This document shows, one piece after another, positions 1 through 7,842 of a DNA stretch of 35,017 nucleotides. Every line of letters starts with the position of its first letter. Position 1 is the stretch's first letter. A program made the translations under genes and the position numbers. Below the pieces are notes generated by a model that was given only the letters and a program-made list of their open reading frames with translations, did not search any database and was not told the origin of the DNA. This DNA comes from Thalassotalea marina (lineage in GTDB: Bacteria > Pseudomonadota > Gammaproteobacteria > Enterobacterales > Alteromonadaceae): NCBI RefSeq assembly GCF_014656435.1, contig NZ_BNCK01000017.1:1-35017 (forward strand), written 5' to 3'.

Positions 1-120
1 TTGAATTCTATATACGGCATGTGCCGAAAAGTTAACTTCCATCCCTATAGAATACAGGCAAAGGAGTCATTCATCCACGGGCATGCCCGTGGTGTTCTGG
101 TTGCTACGCAACCCCTAAGA
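1..120. mobile_element. Hairpin-rich stretch, possible insertion-sequence end (IS200/IS605-like)
   Basis: No ORF is visible here. The stretch holds a perfect 18-bp palindrome at 75-92 (CCACGGGCATGCCCGTGG), a 6-bp stem with a 3-nt loop at 99-113 (GGTTGC/GCAACC), and a short CGGCA/TGCCG hairpin near 15-26. Clustered subterminal hairpins without inverted terminal repeats are typical of IS200/IS605-type ends and of the 3' part of TnpB-associated RNAs. The assignment is inference, because the rest of any element would lie to the left of the window. Confidence 0.3.
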
Positions 121-124
121 TAAA

Positions 125-152
125 AAATAGCCAGCTTTTAAGCTGGCTATTT
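125..152 (-). terminator. Intrinsic terminator of the beta-propeller lipoprotein gene
   Basis: A 13-bp perfect stem (AAATAGCCAGCTT at 125-137 and AAGCTGGCTATTT at 140-152) with a 2-nt central loop lies 33 bp past the stop codon of the minus-strand gene. Read on the minus strand it is followed by a run of T residues, as expected for a Rho-independent terminator. Confidence 0.8.
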
Positions 153-184
153 ATATTTATCACCATGAAAATTAAGCGAGTTGT

Positions 185-1267
185 TTATTCAAACGTTACT
201 TTAACAACGCCATTATTATATAAACCGATATAAATCACCGTTTTTCCTGATTCTTCTACAGCAAGCATACTTCTAACGCCACCTTTAAACTCTTGTTTTT
301 CATAGGTGTAGGCTTCCCATGTTTGACCGTCATCTTTACTCATTTCTAATATTAACGGTTGAATATCAGCGCCTTTATCCCAGCCAGCGGTATAAATGAT
401 ATTTTGATCTTTAGGGTCAAAAACTGGCGAAAAATGAAAGCGATAGTTTTGCTCAGTTAAAAGCCCTTGCCAAGTGTCACCATAGTCTGTGGTATGAACA
501 ATTCCACCTTCACCAGCAGCAATAATGCGATCTGTGTTTTTGGGGTCGATTATAATTTGATAAATAACACTAGGGCTCGGTAAATGTTCACCAATGGCTT
601 GAGCATGTGTAGTCAGTGCATAGGTTTCGGTATTAAATTGGTCTAACACTGGGCTTTCAATACCGTTTTGACCACCGTACCAAACATCTTGTTTTTCTTG
701 GTGTAGTAAAATCGAGCCTAAACCCGTACCAAGTGAGCCCCATTGCCCTTCTTCTACTGTCCACGAACGCCCCATGTCGGTGGAACTGGCCAACACGAAT
801 AAGCCTGTGGCGTAGAGCTTTTGTTTTTCGCTGTCGTACACTAAGGTTCTTGCCACTTCATTTGAGGAATAGTCGCCGCCAAAGTTATCGTCAAACAGTT
901 GCCAAGTTGCGCCAGCATCATTCGTTTCAATAAAGAATGCGCTTTCATTTTGTTTAACGCTGGCAATCCAATGATTATCGCTCAGTGTTGCCATGGCAAG
1001 CACATGGTATCGTGTATCGGTTAACGCTTGCCAAGTGCTATCGCGTCGATAAAGCCCCTGATCTGTAAGTGCAATTATTTGATCATTTATCGATAACAGT
1101 TTTTCTACTTTGTGCCTTTCTAACCCAAGTTCAACAAACGTTGGTGTTAAAGGAGCAGATGGCTTTTCCGGCACGGAAATTCCTTTATTGCTAGAGCTTG
1201 AATTACAGCCAGCAATTGCCACTCCCAGAACAATAAGCGCTACATATGATCTACAAAGCTTAAACAT
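185..1267 (-). CDS. Lipoprotein with Asp-box (BNR/YCF48-like) beta-propeller repeats
   Basis: The 360-residue protein starts with a lipoprotein signal peptide; the lipobox AIAGC places the modified cysteine at residue 21, followed by a Ser/Asn-rich linker. Four Asp-box motifs of the form S/T-x-D-x-G-x-T-W are visible, with their Trp at about residues 122, 169, 266 and 317. Such motifs sit at turns of sialidase- or sortilin-like beta-propellers. No sialidase catalytic residues can be recognised, so an enzymatic role is not supported; ligand or protein binding in the envelope is the safer guess. A strong terminator follows. The gene is monocistronic and points away from the secDF unit. Confidence 0.75.
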   Translation of the reverse strand: MFKLCRSYVALIVLGVAIAGCNSSSSNKGISVPEKPSAPLTPTFVELGLERHKVEKLLSINDQIIALTDQGLYRRDSTWQALTDTRYHVLAMATLSDNHWIASVKQNESAFFIETNDAGATWQLFDDNFGGDYSSNEVARTLVYDSEKQKLYATGLFVLASSTDMGRSWTVEEGQWGSLGTGLGSILLHQEKQDVWYGGQNGIESPVLDQFNTETYALTTHAQAIGEHLPSPSVIYQIIIDPKNTDRIIAAGEGGIVHTTDYGDTWQGLLTEQNYRFHFSPVFDPKDQNIIYTAGWDKGADIQPLILEMSKDDGQTWEAYTYEKQEFKGGVRSMLAVEESGKTVIYIGLYNNGVVKVTFE

Positions 1268-1424
1268 AATCTACCCTGATTGTTATTAGTATGAATAATA
1301 ATCAAGGTTATCAAAGGTTAATTGTTGTATCTGTTACCGTATGTAATCAAAAAATAACAAAAGTATTGAAATTAAGTTTTGGTAGCCCAATATAGACTGT
1401 TAATCTTGAAATGCGTATTTGATC

Positions 1425-1838
1425 ATGTGGCATAAATTATTATTAGCACTGTTGTTTGTTTTGGCACTAGCGGCCGAAAAGCTAGTGTTATCAAGTGTAG
1501 CTACTGATATACCACCTTCTCCTGCATATTCATTATTTGTTGATCACACATCAAGTTCTGTGGCAACCGATGATATTCAAGATTCTCTTAGCGTACCCAA
1601 TTTATATCGTCTAAACGCTTCAATTTTCTCTACCGAAAATCAAACTTCACCTAATTATGTATTAGAGATAGAGTTTTTTGAGGTCAAACTCACCGCTGGG
1701 CTTTATAAACATTTAGCTAATCCACCGTCGACGGTCAATTGGTTTGAGTTAAACAGTTTTACGCCCCAATCTTCGCGTCTTTCCGGCTGGAAAGACGGCA
1801 ATTTTCTCTACGTTTCTCAAGATATCTCACTGAGTTAA
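1425..1838 (+). CDS. VemP-like secretion-monitoring arrest peptide, leader of secDF
   Basis: This 137-residue protein has an N-terminal signal peptide (hydrophobic core about residues 5-17) and no recognisable enzyme domain. I chose the ATG at 1425; a TTG at 1419 would add two residues. The C-terminus, residues 118-135, reads RLSGWKDGNFLYVSQDIS. As I recall it, this fits the pattern R-[IL]-S-G-W-K-[ED]-x-N-x-x-Y-V of the arrest sequence of Vibrio VemP, which stalls the ribosome at a Gln three residues from its end. Here Gln132 lies five residues from the end. VemP is known to stall when export is slow and thereby raise translation of secD2F2. The same order, secreted short ORF then secD and secF, is seen here. 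The body of the protein differs from what I remember of VemP, so homology rests on the tail, the signal peptide and the gene context. Confidence 0.7.
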   Translation: MWHKLLLALLFVLALAAEKLVLSSVATDIPPSPAYSLFVDHTSSSVATDDIQDSLSVPNLYRLNASIFSTENQTSPNYVLEIEFFEVKLTAGLYKHLANPPSTVNWFELNSFTPQSSRLSGWKDGNFLYVSQDISLS

Positions 1839-2004
1839 TCCTTCCTATCGCAACTCGGTTGCTTATTACTTTCTGGACGTTGCCACACGGCATTTAAAAG
1901 TTTCCAGATTAATCGTTACGAAAAATAAACATTGATGCACTTAGCTGATTTTGCCTTGCCACTAGAGTATTGCGCGAATTTGGCTTAGGTGCTGTGAGAT
2001 ATTT
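1820..2004 (+). promoter_or_regulatory. Long-range RNA stem hiding the secD translation start
   Basis: The last codons of the VemP-like ORF (1820-1830, AGATATCTCAC) can pair with the secD leader (1994-2004, GTGAGATATTT). This gives 11 bp with one G-U pair, of which nine Watson-Crick pairs are continuous. The 3' arm holds the only plausible Shine-Dalgarno bases (GAG at 1996-1998) before the secD ATG at 2008. A ribosome halted with codon 132 (1818-1820) in the P site would cover the 5' arm and so free the secD start. The pairing is seen in the sequence; the switch is inferred by analogy with VemP. Confidence 0.6.
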
Positions 2005-2007
2005 AAC

Positions 2008-3843
2008 ATGAATCAACCCATAAATAGACAACACCATCACCGACAAAACCGATGGAGAAATTTGATCATACTCGTCACTTTGACGTTTATGTTAATCAGT
2101 GCTTTACCTAATTTATATACTGACAAGGTAAAGCTTACTTTAACCAATAGCGGTGAACACCAACAGCAAACTACACCTAAATATTTTAAAGATATATTGG
2201 CTCAAGCTAACATTCCAACCGATGAAATTCGTGTATCTAATGATGAAATTGTTATTACTTTGCATGAAGCGGCAGATCAAAAATTTGCCACTGAGTCACT
2301 AAAACAACAATTGGCAGATGGCTATCAAGTGACCTCTAGCCTGACCAATGAAGCACCAGCTTGGCTTAATGCATTTGCTGCTAAGCCAATAAAACTTGGC
2401 TTAGATTTAAGTGGTGGTGTTTTGTTTGTTTTAGAAGTAGACACTGACCGAGCACAGGCCGACAGAATTAAAAATATTGGCCAGGAACTAAAAGCGATTG
2501 CACTGGAAAATAAAATACGCGCGGTGAATGTATCGCCACTAAACAATCATGCTTTAACGGTTGATTTAACCAGAGCATCTAACGAAGCAAAAGACACCTT
2601 GTTTCCGCAAATCACCAAAACTTACCCTGAACTTTCGATTAAAAAAGAACAAGAGCATAAATATTTGCTTAGTTATACCGACGAAGCACAACAAACGTTT
2701 CGCCAAGAAACCATGAAACAAACGCTAAAAACCATGCGTGGACGCATCGAAGAATTAGGCATTACTGAAGCTATCACGCAAAAGCAAGGTAAAAACCGCA
2801 TTCGCATAGAACTGCCAGGTGTTCATGATCCGGCCGAAGCAAAACGTATTATTGGCGCAACCGCCTCGTTAGAGTTTTATCAGTTAGCAAGCAATACTGC
2901 GGGTTTTGGTGTCATACATATTAAAGATGAAAACGGTCGACAGCTAGCGCTTAACGGTAAGGCAATTTTTTCTGGTAGCAACATCAAAAATGCCGTGGCA
3001 GGCAGAGACGACATGGGACAACCGCTGGTCAACCTGACGCTAGATGGTATAGGTGGTAAAAAAATGTCGAATTTTTCCAAAAAAAATATTGGTAAACCTA
3101 TGGCCACGGTATTTTCTGAGTTTTATCGAAATGCCGATAACCAAATGCTTAAAACTAACAAAATTATTAATGTTGCAACAATACAGCAGCACTTAGGCTC
3201 TCAATTTAGTATCACTAATTTATCAAGCCATCAAACGGCACAAGAACTTGCTTTGTTGCTACGTGCAGGCTCTTTAACCGCGCCAGTTACCATAGTGCAA
3301 CAGCGTAGTATCGAAGCGACACTAGGAGAAGCCAATATAGACAACGGCATTAAAGCCCTGACCGTTGGAGTAAGTATCACTTTGTTGTTTATGGCATTTT
3401 GGTACAGATCATTGGGCCTAGTTGCCAATGTAGCATTAGGACTTAATTTATTGAGCTTGCTGGGTTTAATGTCATTGCTACCTGGTGCTGTACTGACGTT
3501 ACCAGGCATCGCTGGCTTAGTGTTAACCGTTGGTATGGCGGTTGATACCAATGTTTTAATTTTTGAACGTATCAAAGAGGAGTTAAAAAGAGGTAGAAAA
3601 ACATTAGCAGCCATTGAAAGTGGCTACAACAATGCGTTCACCACCATTCTAGATGCCAACATCACGACCATGATCACCGGCGTTATTTTGTATGCGATTG
3701 GCTACGGCGCGGTAAAAGGCTTTGCCATTATTTTATGTTTAGGCATTTTAACCAGTATGTTTACCGGAGTATTTGTCTCAAAAGCGTTAACCGGTTTGTT
3801 AGTTAGAGAAAACAAAGCACAGCTACTAGGAGTAAAATCATGA
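2008..3843 (+). CDS. secD: Protein translocase subunit SecD (second, SecD2-type copy)
   Basis: The 611-residue protein is full length for SecD. It has a first membrane helix at about 17-36, the conserved GLDLSGG motif at 131-137, a large periplasmic P1 region, and the C-terminal RND-type membrane block with VGMAVDTNVLIFERIKEE; Asp513 matches the proton-path Asp of E. coli SecD (D519). SecDF uses the ion gradient to pull preproteins through SecYEG on the periplasmic side. Neither tgt nor yajC precedes it, which is the usual setting of the main secDF, so this is probably a second copy, as in vibrios. It overlaps secF by ATGA. Its start lies in the predicted RNA stem with the VemP-like ORF. Confidence 0.93.
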   Translation: MNQPINRQHHHRQNRWRNLIILVTLTFMLISALPNLYTDKVKLTLTNSGEHQQQTTPKYFKDILAQANIPTDEIRVSNDEIVITLHEAADQKFATESLKQQLADGYQVTSSLTNEAPAWLNAFAAKPIKLGLDLSGGVLFVLEVDTDRAQADRIKNIGQELKAIALENKIRAVNVSPLNNHALTVDLTRASNEAKDTLFPQITKTYPELSIKKEQEHKYLLSYTDEAQQTFRQETMKQTLKTMRGRIEELGITEAITQKQGKNRIRIELPGVHDPAEAKRIIGATASLEFYQLASNTAGFGVIHIKDENGRQLALNGKAIFSGSNIKNAVAGRDDMGQPLVNLTLDGIGGKKMSNFSKKNIGKPMATVFSEFYRNADNQMLKTNKIINVATIQQHLGSQFSITNLSSHQTAQELALLLRAGSLTAPVTIVQQRSIEATLGEANIDNGIKALTVGVSITLLFMAFWYRSLGLVANVALGLNLLSLLGLMSLLPGAVLTLPGIAGLVLTVGMAVDTNVLIFERIKEELKRGRKTLAAIESGYNNAFTTILDANITTMITGVILYAIGYGAVKGFAIILCLGILTSMFTGVFVSKALTGLLVRENKAQLLGVKS

Positions 3844-4763
3844 GCACATTATCAACTCAGTTTACAGAAGATTTAAGTAAAGTGCGTTTGTTTAGTTTAT
3901 ACGCCGCGGTTTTGTTTGTTTTTATCGCCCTACTGGGTTTGTTTACTCGCGGCTTAAACTTAGGCTTAGACTTTACCGGCGGGTATTTAACAGAGTTTTC
4001 AACAGAGCGTTCAATAGCCCAAAGTGATATGGACAAGATGTTAAGCGCTTATTTACCGGGTTCGTTTCAAGTGAGTTCAGCAGAAAATGGTACTTACTGG
4101 ACGCTCAGACAAGCCGATAACGTGCAAAATACTGATAGTAAGATTTGGCTAACTGAATTTGCTCAACAAAATCAGTTAAATATTACGCCACAAGATTCCA
4201 TGTACATTGGTAGCCAAATTGGCGAAGAGTTAATTAATCAAGGTGGTTTGGCCCTGTTAACGGCAACGGTTGCTATCTTGTTGTACCTTTCATTACGTTT
4301 TGAATGGCGTTTAGCGATGGGATGTTTGGTTGCTTTGTTTCATGATGTCATTGTTGTTTTGGGCGTGTTTTCTTGGTTTGGTCTTTCGTTTGACCTCACT
4401 ATATTGGCCAGCTTATTAGCCCTTATTGGTTATTCACTTAATGATTCCATTATTGTGGGTGACAAAATGAGAGAGTTAATGAGAGCCAATGATAAAAATC
4501 CATTAGAAAGCATCATTAATGCAGCGATAAAGTCGACCCTGGTCAGGACCATGATAACCTCTGGCACAACATTGGCCACGATATTGGCTATTTGGTTTTT
4601 TGCAGGTGAATCGCTGAAAGGTTTTGCCGTAGCACTATTTACAGGCATTATCGTTGGCACCTATTCGTCTATAGCACTATCTGCCACTATTCCACAATTA
4701 TTAGGACTAAAAGCCGATCATTATCAGCAAAAAGAAGAAGAGATACTTTGTGACTTGCCTTAA
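3840..4763 (+). CDS. secF: Protein translocase subunit SecF (second, SecF2-type copy)
   Basis: The 307-residue protein carries the SecF signature GLDFTGG at 42-48 and the membrane motif IGYSLNDSIIVGDKMRE, with Asn201-Asp202 in the fourth helix where E. coli SecF has its conserved Asp. The ATG overlaps the secD stop (ATGA at 3840-3843), so translation is coupled and a 1:1 complex with SecD is expected in the inner membrane. A bidirectional terminator follows 25 bp downstream. Membership of a VemP-controlled operon is inferred from context. Confidence 0.93.
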   Translation: MSTLSTQFTEDLSKVRLFSLYAAVLFVFIALLGLFTRGLNLGLDFTGGYLTEFSTERSIAQSDMDKMLSAYLPGSFQVSSAENGTYWTLRQADNVQNTDSKIWLTEFAQQNQLNITPQDSMYIGSQIGEELINQGGLALLTATVAILLYLSLRFEWRLAMGCLVALFHDVIVVLGVFSWFGLSFDLTILASLLALIGYSLNDSIIVGDKMRELMRANDKNPLESIINAAIKSTLVRTMITSGTTLATILAIWFFAGESLKGFAVALFTGIIVGTYSSIALSATIPQLLGLKADHYQQKEEEILCDLP

Positions 4764-4787
4764 CACACATAGTCACTAATAAAAACC

Positions 4788-4816
4788 TAGGGTATTTGCA
4801 ATAAACAAATACCCTA
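4788..4816. terminator. Bidirectional terminator between secF and the PD-(D/E)XK gene
   Basis: An 11-bp stem (TAGGGTATTTG at 4788-4798 and CAAATACCCTA at 4806-4816) with a 7-nt loop sits between two convergent genes. T-rich sequence follows on both strands, more clearly on the minus strand. Confidence 0.75.
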
Positions 4817-4830
4817 TTTCTAAGCAGAAA

Positions 4831-5817
4831 TTATATTGAAGGTTGAACCGAGTTTAACAGTTGTTCTGCTGAACGTAGCAGCTTGACTGTTTGAGCAAAA
4901 TCAATGGTGTTATCTTGGTTTATCACGCGATAATCTTTACTGTTGATGCAAACAGTCATGTAATGGCCATTGCCAAACCTATCAGGTTTTTTTACGTCAA
5001 GTTCAGTAAATGCCTTTGCTTCTTTGTTAATGATTTGATGCCAGTAAGAACGAAGTTCGGTTCTACTTTCCCCCTCAGCTACCCAAATTTTAAAACACAA
5101 CTTTTCTTCTTCAAGTTGCAGATACTGCTGACATTTATCATCGCCCAGCCAATGCCACCAAAAGCCAATAAAACCGCCTCTTGGATTCGCTATATAATCC
5201 CAATTTCCATCACGTAATTCGTTTTTCACGCAGGAATAAAATCCCTGCCAGCTGTGCCAACCCCATTCACTAATTGGTAAATGAAGGAAGCTTTTGACTT
5301 TAGCTGTTATCTGTATAAGGTAATCGCGGTAATTTAAAAGTATTTGATTTTGTCCCTCATACTGCTCCAATACTTCAATCATTTCATCTCGTAAAAACAC
5401 CTGATATCCATGTTCCAATACCGTTGAGTAGCAGCTTTGCTCTTCTGTTTTATAGTAAATAGGTAAAATGTCAGTGGCATTGAATTCTCTTTGTTCAATT
5501 TCTTTAACATAGCGTCGTAATTGATCAGAATGGTTTTCAGAGCCAGTTTTATCCTCGATAATGATGGGATATTTATTATTGATCACACATAAAACATCAA
5601 TGTGCCTGTCTTGTTTAGTTACTTTAATATCAGTGATCTTGCTGGGAACTGTTTTAGCGTGTTTTAAAAATATTTTAGTAATAAATTGTCTTGCACAATG
5701 ATGCAAGCTTAAATCATGGGCCGCATGCTCACTTTTAGCCCAAGTCAAAAACCAACAAATGAAAGCGTCTTGAGATAATTCACTGGTAGCAAAAGAAAAT
5801 AAGTTTGGTATTGTCAT
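4831..5817 (-). CDS. PD-(D/E)XK nuclease superfamily protein
   Basis: The 328-residue protein has an N-terminal PD-(D/E)XK-like fold: Asp74 in RHIDVL, then E88-D89-K90 in IIIEDK, and Gln99 after a short turn. This is the D...ExK pattern of the family that includes PF14281-type proteins. No methylase, restriction subunit or other defence gene is adjacent, so a role in restriction or phage defence is possible but not shown. The C-terminal half (from about residue 185) has a Trp-rich region, about 185-230, and no domain I recognise. A GGAC-type ribosome site precedes the ATG. Confidence 0.7.
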   Translation of the reverse strand: MTIPNLFSFATSELSQDAFICWFLTWAKSEHAAHDLSLHHCARQFITKIFLKHAKTVPSKITDIKVTKQDRHIDVLCVINNKYPIIIEDKTGSENHSDQLRRYVKEIEQREFNATDILPIYYKTEEQSCYSTVLEHGYQVFLRDEMIEVLEQYEGQNQILLNYRDYLIQITAKVKSFLHLPISEWGWHSWQGFYSCVKNELRDGNWDYIANPRGGFIGFWWHWLGDDKCQQYLQLEEEKLCFKIWVAEGESRTELRSYWHQIINKEAKAFTELDVKKPDRFGNGHYMTVCINSKDYRVINQDNTIDFAQTVKLLRSAEQLLNSVQPSI

Positions 5818-5843
5818 GTTGTCCTTAGAATGTTTTTTGTATT

Positions 5844-6692
5844 TTAGAAGTGCGTAACAACACCCACAAAAGCGCCTTTAAATTCAAGATCAGAATATAA
5901 GTTGTTTAAATCTTCAAGTTCCAAGTTTACGTTGCGATAGCCGATAGATAAGCTCACATCTACCGCCTTACTAATAACTAAATCATAATTAAAGCCCGCT
6001 TGATAATCGTAAATAGAGTGATCGCCCGTGAATGATAAATCCCCTTGGATAAACAAACTTAAACCCGGCATTGGAAATTGTACTTCGCTGGCAAGGTATA
6101 TCATCGGTTCAATATCCTTGGTTTTAAATTTTTTGGACGAGGAAGAATCAACAGTTTCGACAATGTTGTGGTAATCGTGATCGTCATGCTCAGGGCCATC
6201 CCATGTAAAATCTCGGGTTGTGGTAACGGTTGTTGATGTTGCTGAATTGGCAACATATCCACCAAAGTCTCTTGCCGTTAAACCTAGATCAAGTGACATT
6301 AAACCGTTATCAAGCAATTGATAATATAAGGTGTAATCGATGTAATTAACTTTAAAACTTGCTTTGATGGCTGAATCAACATGCACATCAACATGAGCGG
6401 TATCTGTATCTGCGCTGTATTCTTGTGTTAGTTGACTATTGCCTTGGGAGTCGAGCGCAGTTTTAGCTATCCGAATATTTGGCAATACCGGAAAAGGATG
6501 TTCAACCGCGACAAAGTAATGAAACTGCTGTTCGTTCTTTAACTTATTATCAGTTTGCGAGTTTTGCTCACCAAACTTACCGCTACTATTACTTTGCCAA
6601 AGTTGCCCACCGATATACAACCCAACACTATCTGCATGTGCACTAGCGAAAAAACATGTGGTAATAATTGCAGTAAAAACCTTTTTATTCAT
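5844..6692 (-). CDS. Outer-membrane beta-barrel protein, TIGR04219-like
   Basis: The 282-residue protein begins with a signal peptide ending at about ASAHA (residue 20). Its remainder alternates polar and aromatic residues and ends in a Phe, as outer-membrane barrels do. The opening of the mature part, DSVGLYIGGQLWQ, is like the TIGR04219 family of unknown-function outer-membrane proteins. A central His/Asp-rich loop (GPEHDDHDYH) could bind metal or face outside the cell; that is inference. It lies 26 bp upstream of the PD-(D/E)XK gene on the same strand, with no obvious functional link. Confidence 0.75.
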   Translation of the reverse strand: MNKKVFTAIITTCFFASAHADSVGLYIGGQLWQSNSSGKFGEQNSQTDNKLKNEQQFHYFVAVEHPFPVLPNIRIAKTALDSQGNSQLTQEYSADTDTAHVDVHVDSAIKASFKVNYIDYTLYYQLLDNGLMSLDLGLTARDFGGYVANSATSTTVTTTRDFTWDGPEHDDHDYHNIVETVDSSSSKKFKTKDIEPMIYLASEVQFPMPGLSLFIQGDLSFTGDHSIYDYQAGFNYDLVISKAVDVSLSIGYRNVNLELEDLNNLYSDLEFKGAFVGVVTHF

Positions 6693-6914
6693 CTAGTTAT
6701 CATTCCTTTTTAACCAACATCAATTTTATGTTTTTATAAACTAACTCGCACAATAAAAACAACTGCTAACGGCGTAAATACTCATAAATACAGTAAAGAA
6801 ATGTAACTTCACTTTTCGATAATAGCTTGGGCACGAAGGGGCAAGGTGAACTTTAAGTGCTTACTTGTTGATCTGTAACGTCGTTTAAACTTTTATCAAC
6901 AAGAAATGTAGCCA

Positions 6915-7775
6915 CTAAAGTTCCTTATTATTAGCGTTTACCACTCGCCTACCCCTCATGCTAACAATGTTGGCAGCTAGCATTAATAATCCACCAAAAA
7001 TTAGCCCTATTTCTATACTTTCCGAATAGAGTACAACGCCGACTAATGCAATTAATGGTAATCTTAAAAAGTCTAAAGTAACCACGGTAGTTGCTTCAGC
7101 ATATTGCATGGCTTTGGCAATACAAAAATGAGCTGAAAGCGCCGTAAGGCCAATAATGACAAGCCAAGACCATTGCATGCCTTCCGGCCATACCCAGCTT
7201 GACACAGACAAACATAAGCCTATTGGCATCTGAACCAAACACATATAAAACAAAATGGATAAAGGTGATTCAGTTGCACTAAGGGATTTAGTTGCGGTAT
7301 GCGAAATCGCGTAACAAACAGCAGAAGCAAGAACGAACAGTGAAGCACTGTTTACCATGGCAATGCCGGGTTTAAGAATAACAAACACACCTAAAAACCC
7401 TAAAGCGATAGAGACAAGTTTGCTCTGCGTAATTTTTTCACCCAAAAAAAGTGAAGCGATAATCAATGTCCAAATTGGCACTGTGAATTCCAGCGCAAAT
7501 ACTTCGGCTAAAGGCAACAAGCCTAAACCGATAAACCAACCATATTGGCCTAAAAAGTGAAAAATATTGCGCATCGTATGCAACTTCAAGCGCTTTGTTT
7601 GAAACTTGATACGTTTTTGAGACAAAAAAGAAATCAATAGCACACAAAACAAGCCGATAACACTGCGAATAAAAAGTGTTTGCTGTGTTGCAATGTCACC
7701 ACTTAATTCTCGTGCACCAACGGCCATCAAGGCAAAAGAAGCAAGTGTGCCCATCATCCAGAAAAAAGCTTGCAT
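6915..7775 (-). CDS. EamA/DMT-family transporter
   Basis: The 286-residue integral membrane protein shows two repeated halves of five hydrophobic segments each, the usual DMT (EamA) design. Typical pieces are the ALEFTVPIWTLIIASLFLGEKIT stretch in the first half, ending in a conserved GEK, and the matching SESIEIG region near the end of the second half. Substrates of this family cannot be predicted from sequence; amino-acid or metabolite export is common. It stands alone on the minus strand, between an intergenic gap of 222 bp and the alpha/beta hydrolase gene. Confidence 0.85.
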   Translation of the reverse strand: MQAFFWMMGTLASFALMAVGARELSGDIATQQTLFIRSVIGLFCVLLISFLSQKRIKFQTKRLKLHTMRNIFHFLGQYGWFIGLGLLPLAEVFALEFTVPIWTLIIASLFLGEKITQSKLVSIALGFLGVFVILKPGIAMVNSASLFVLASAVCYAISHTATKSLSATESPLSILFYMCLVQMPIGLCLSVSSWVWPEGMQWSWLVIIGLTALSAHFCIAKAMQYAEATTVVTLDFLRLPLIALVGVVLYSESIEIGLIFGGLLMLAANIVSMRGRRVVNANNKEL

Positions 7776-7842
7776 CAGTGGTTAATTTCTTATTGTGTTT
7801 TATAAATCAAAGTTAGCTTACCAATTTATTTGTAACGTATTA

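Noticed and set aside
2325-3614. Several minus-strand reading frames inside secD
   Set aside because: They lie opposite a clear full-length SecD gene, show low-complexity composition typical of antisense frames and have no ribosome sites.
4831-5817. PD-(D/E)XK protein as part of a restriction-modification or other defence island
   Set aside because: No methyltransferase, helicase or other defence gene is adjacent; neighbours are secF and an outer-membrane protein.
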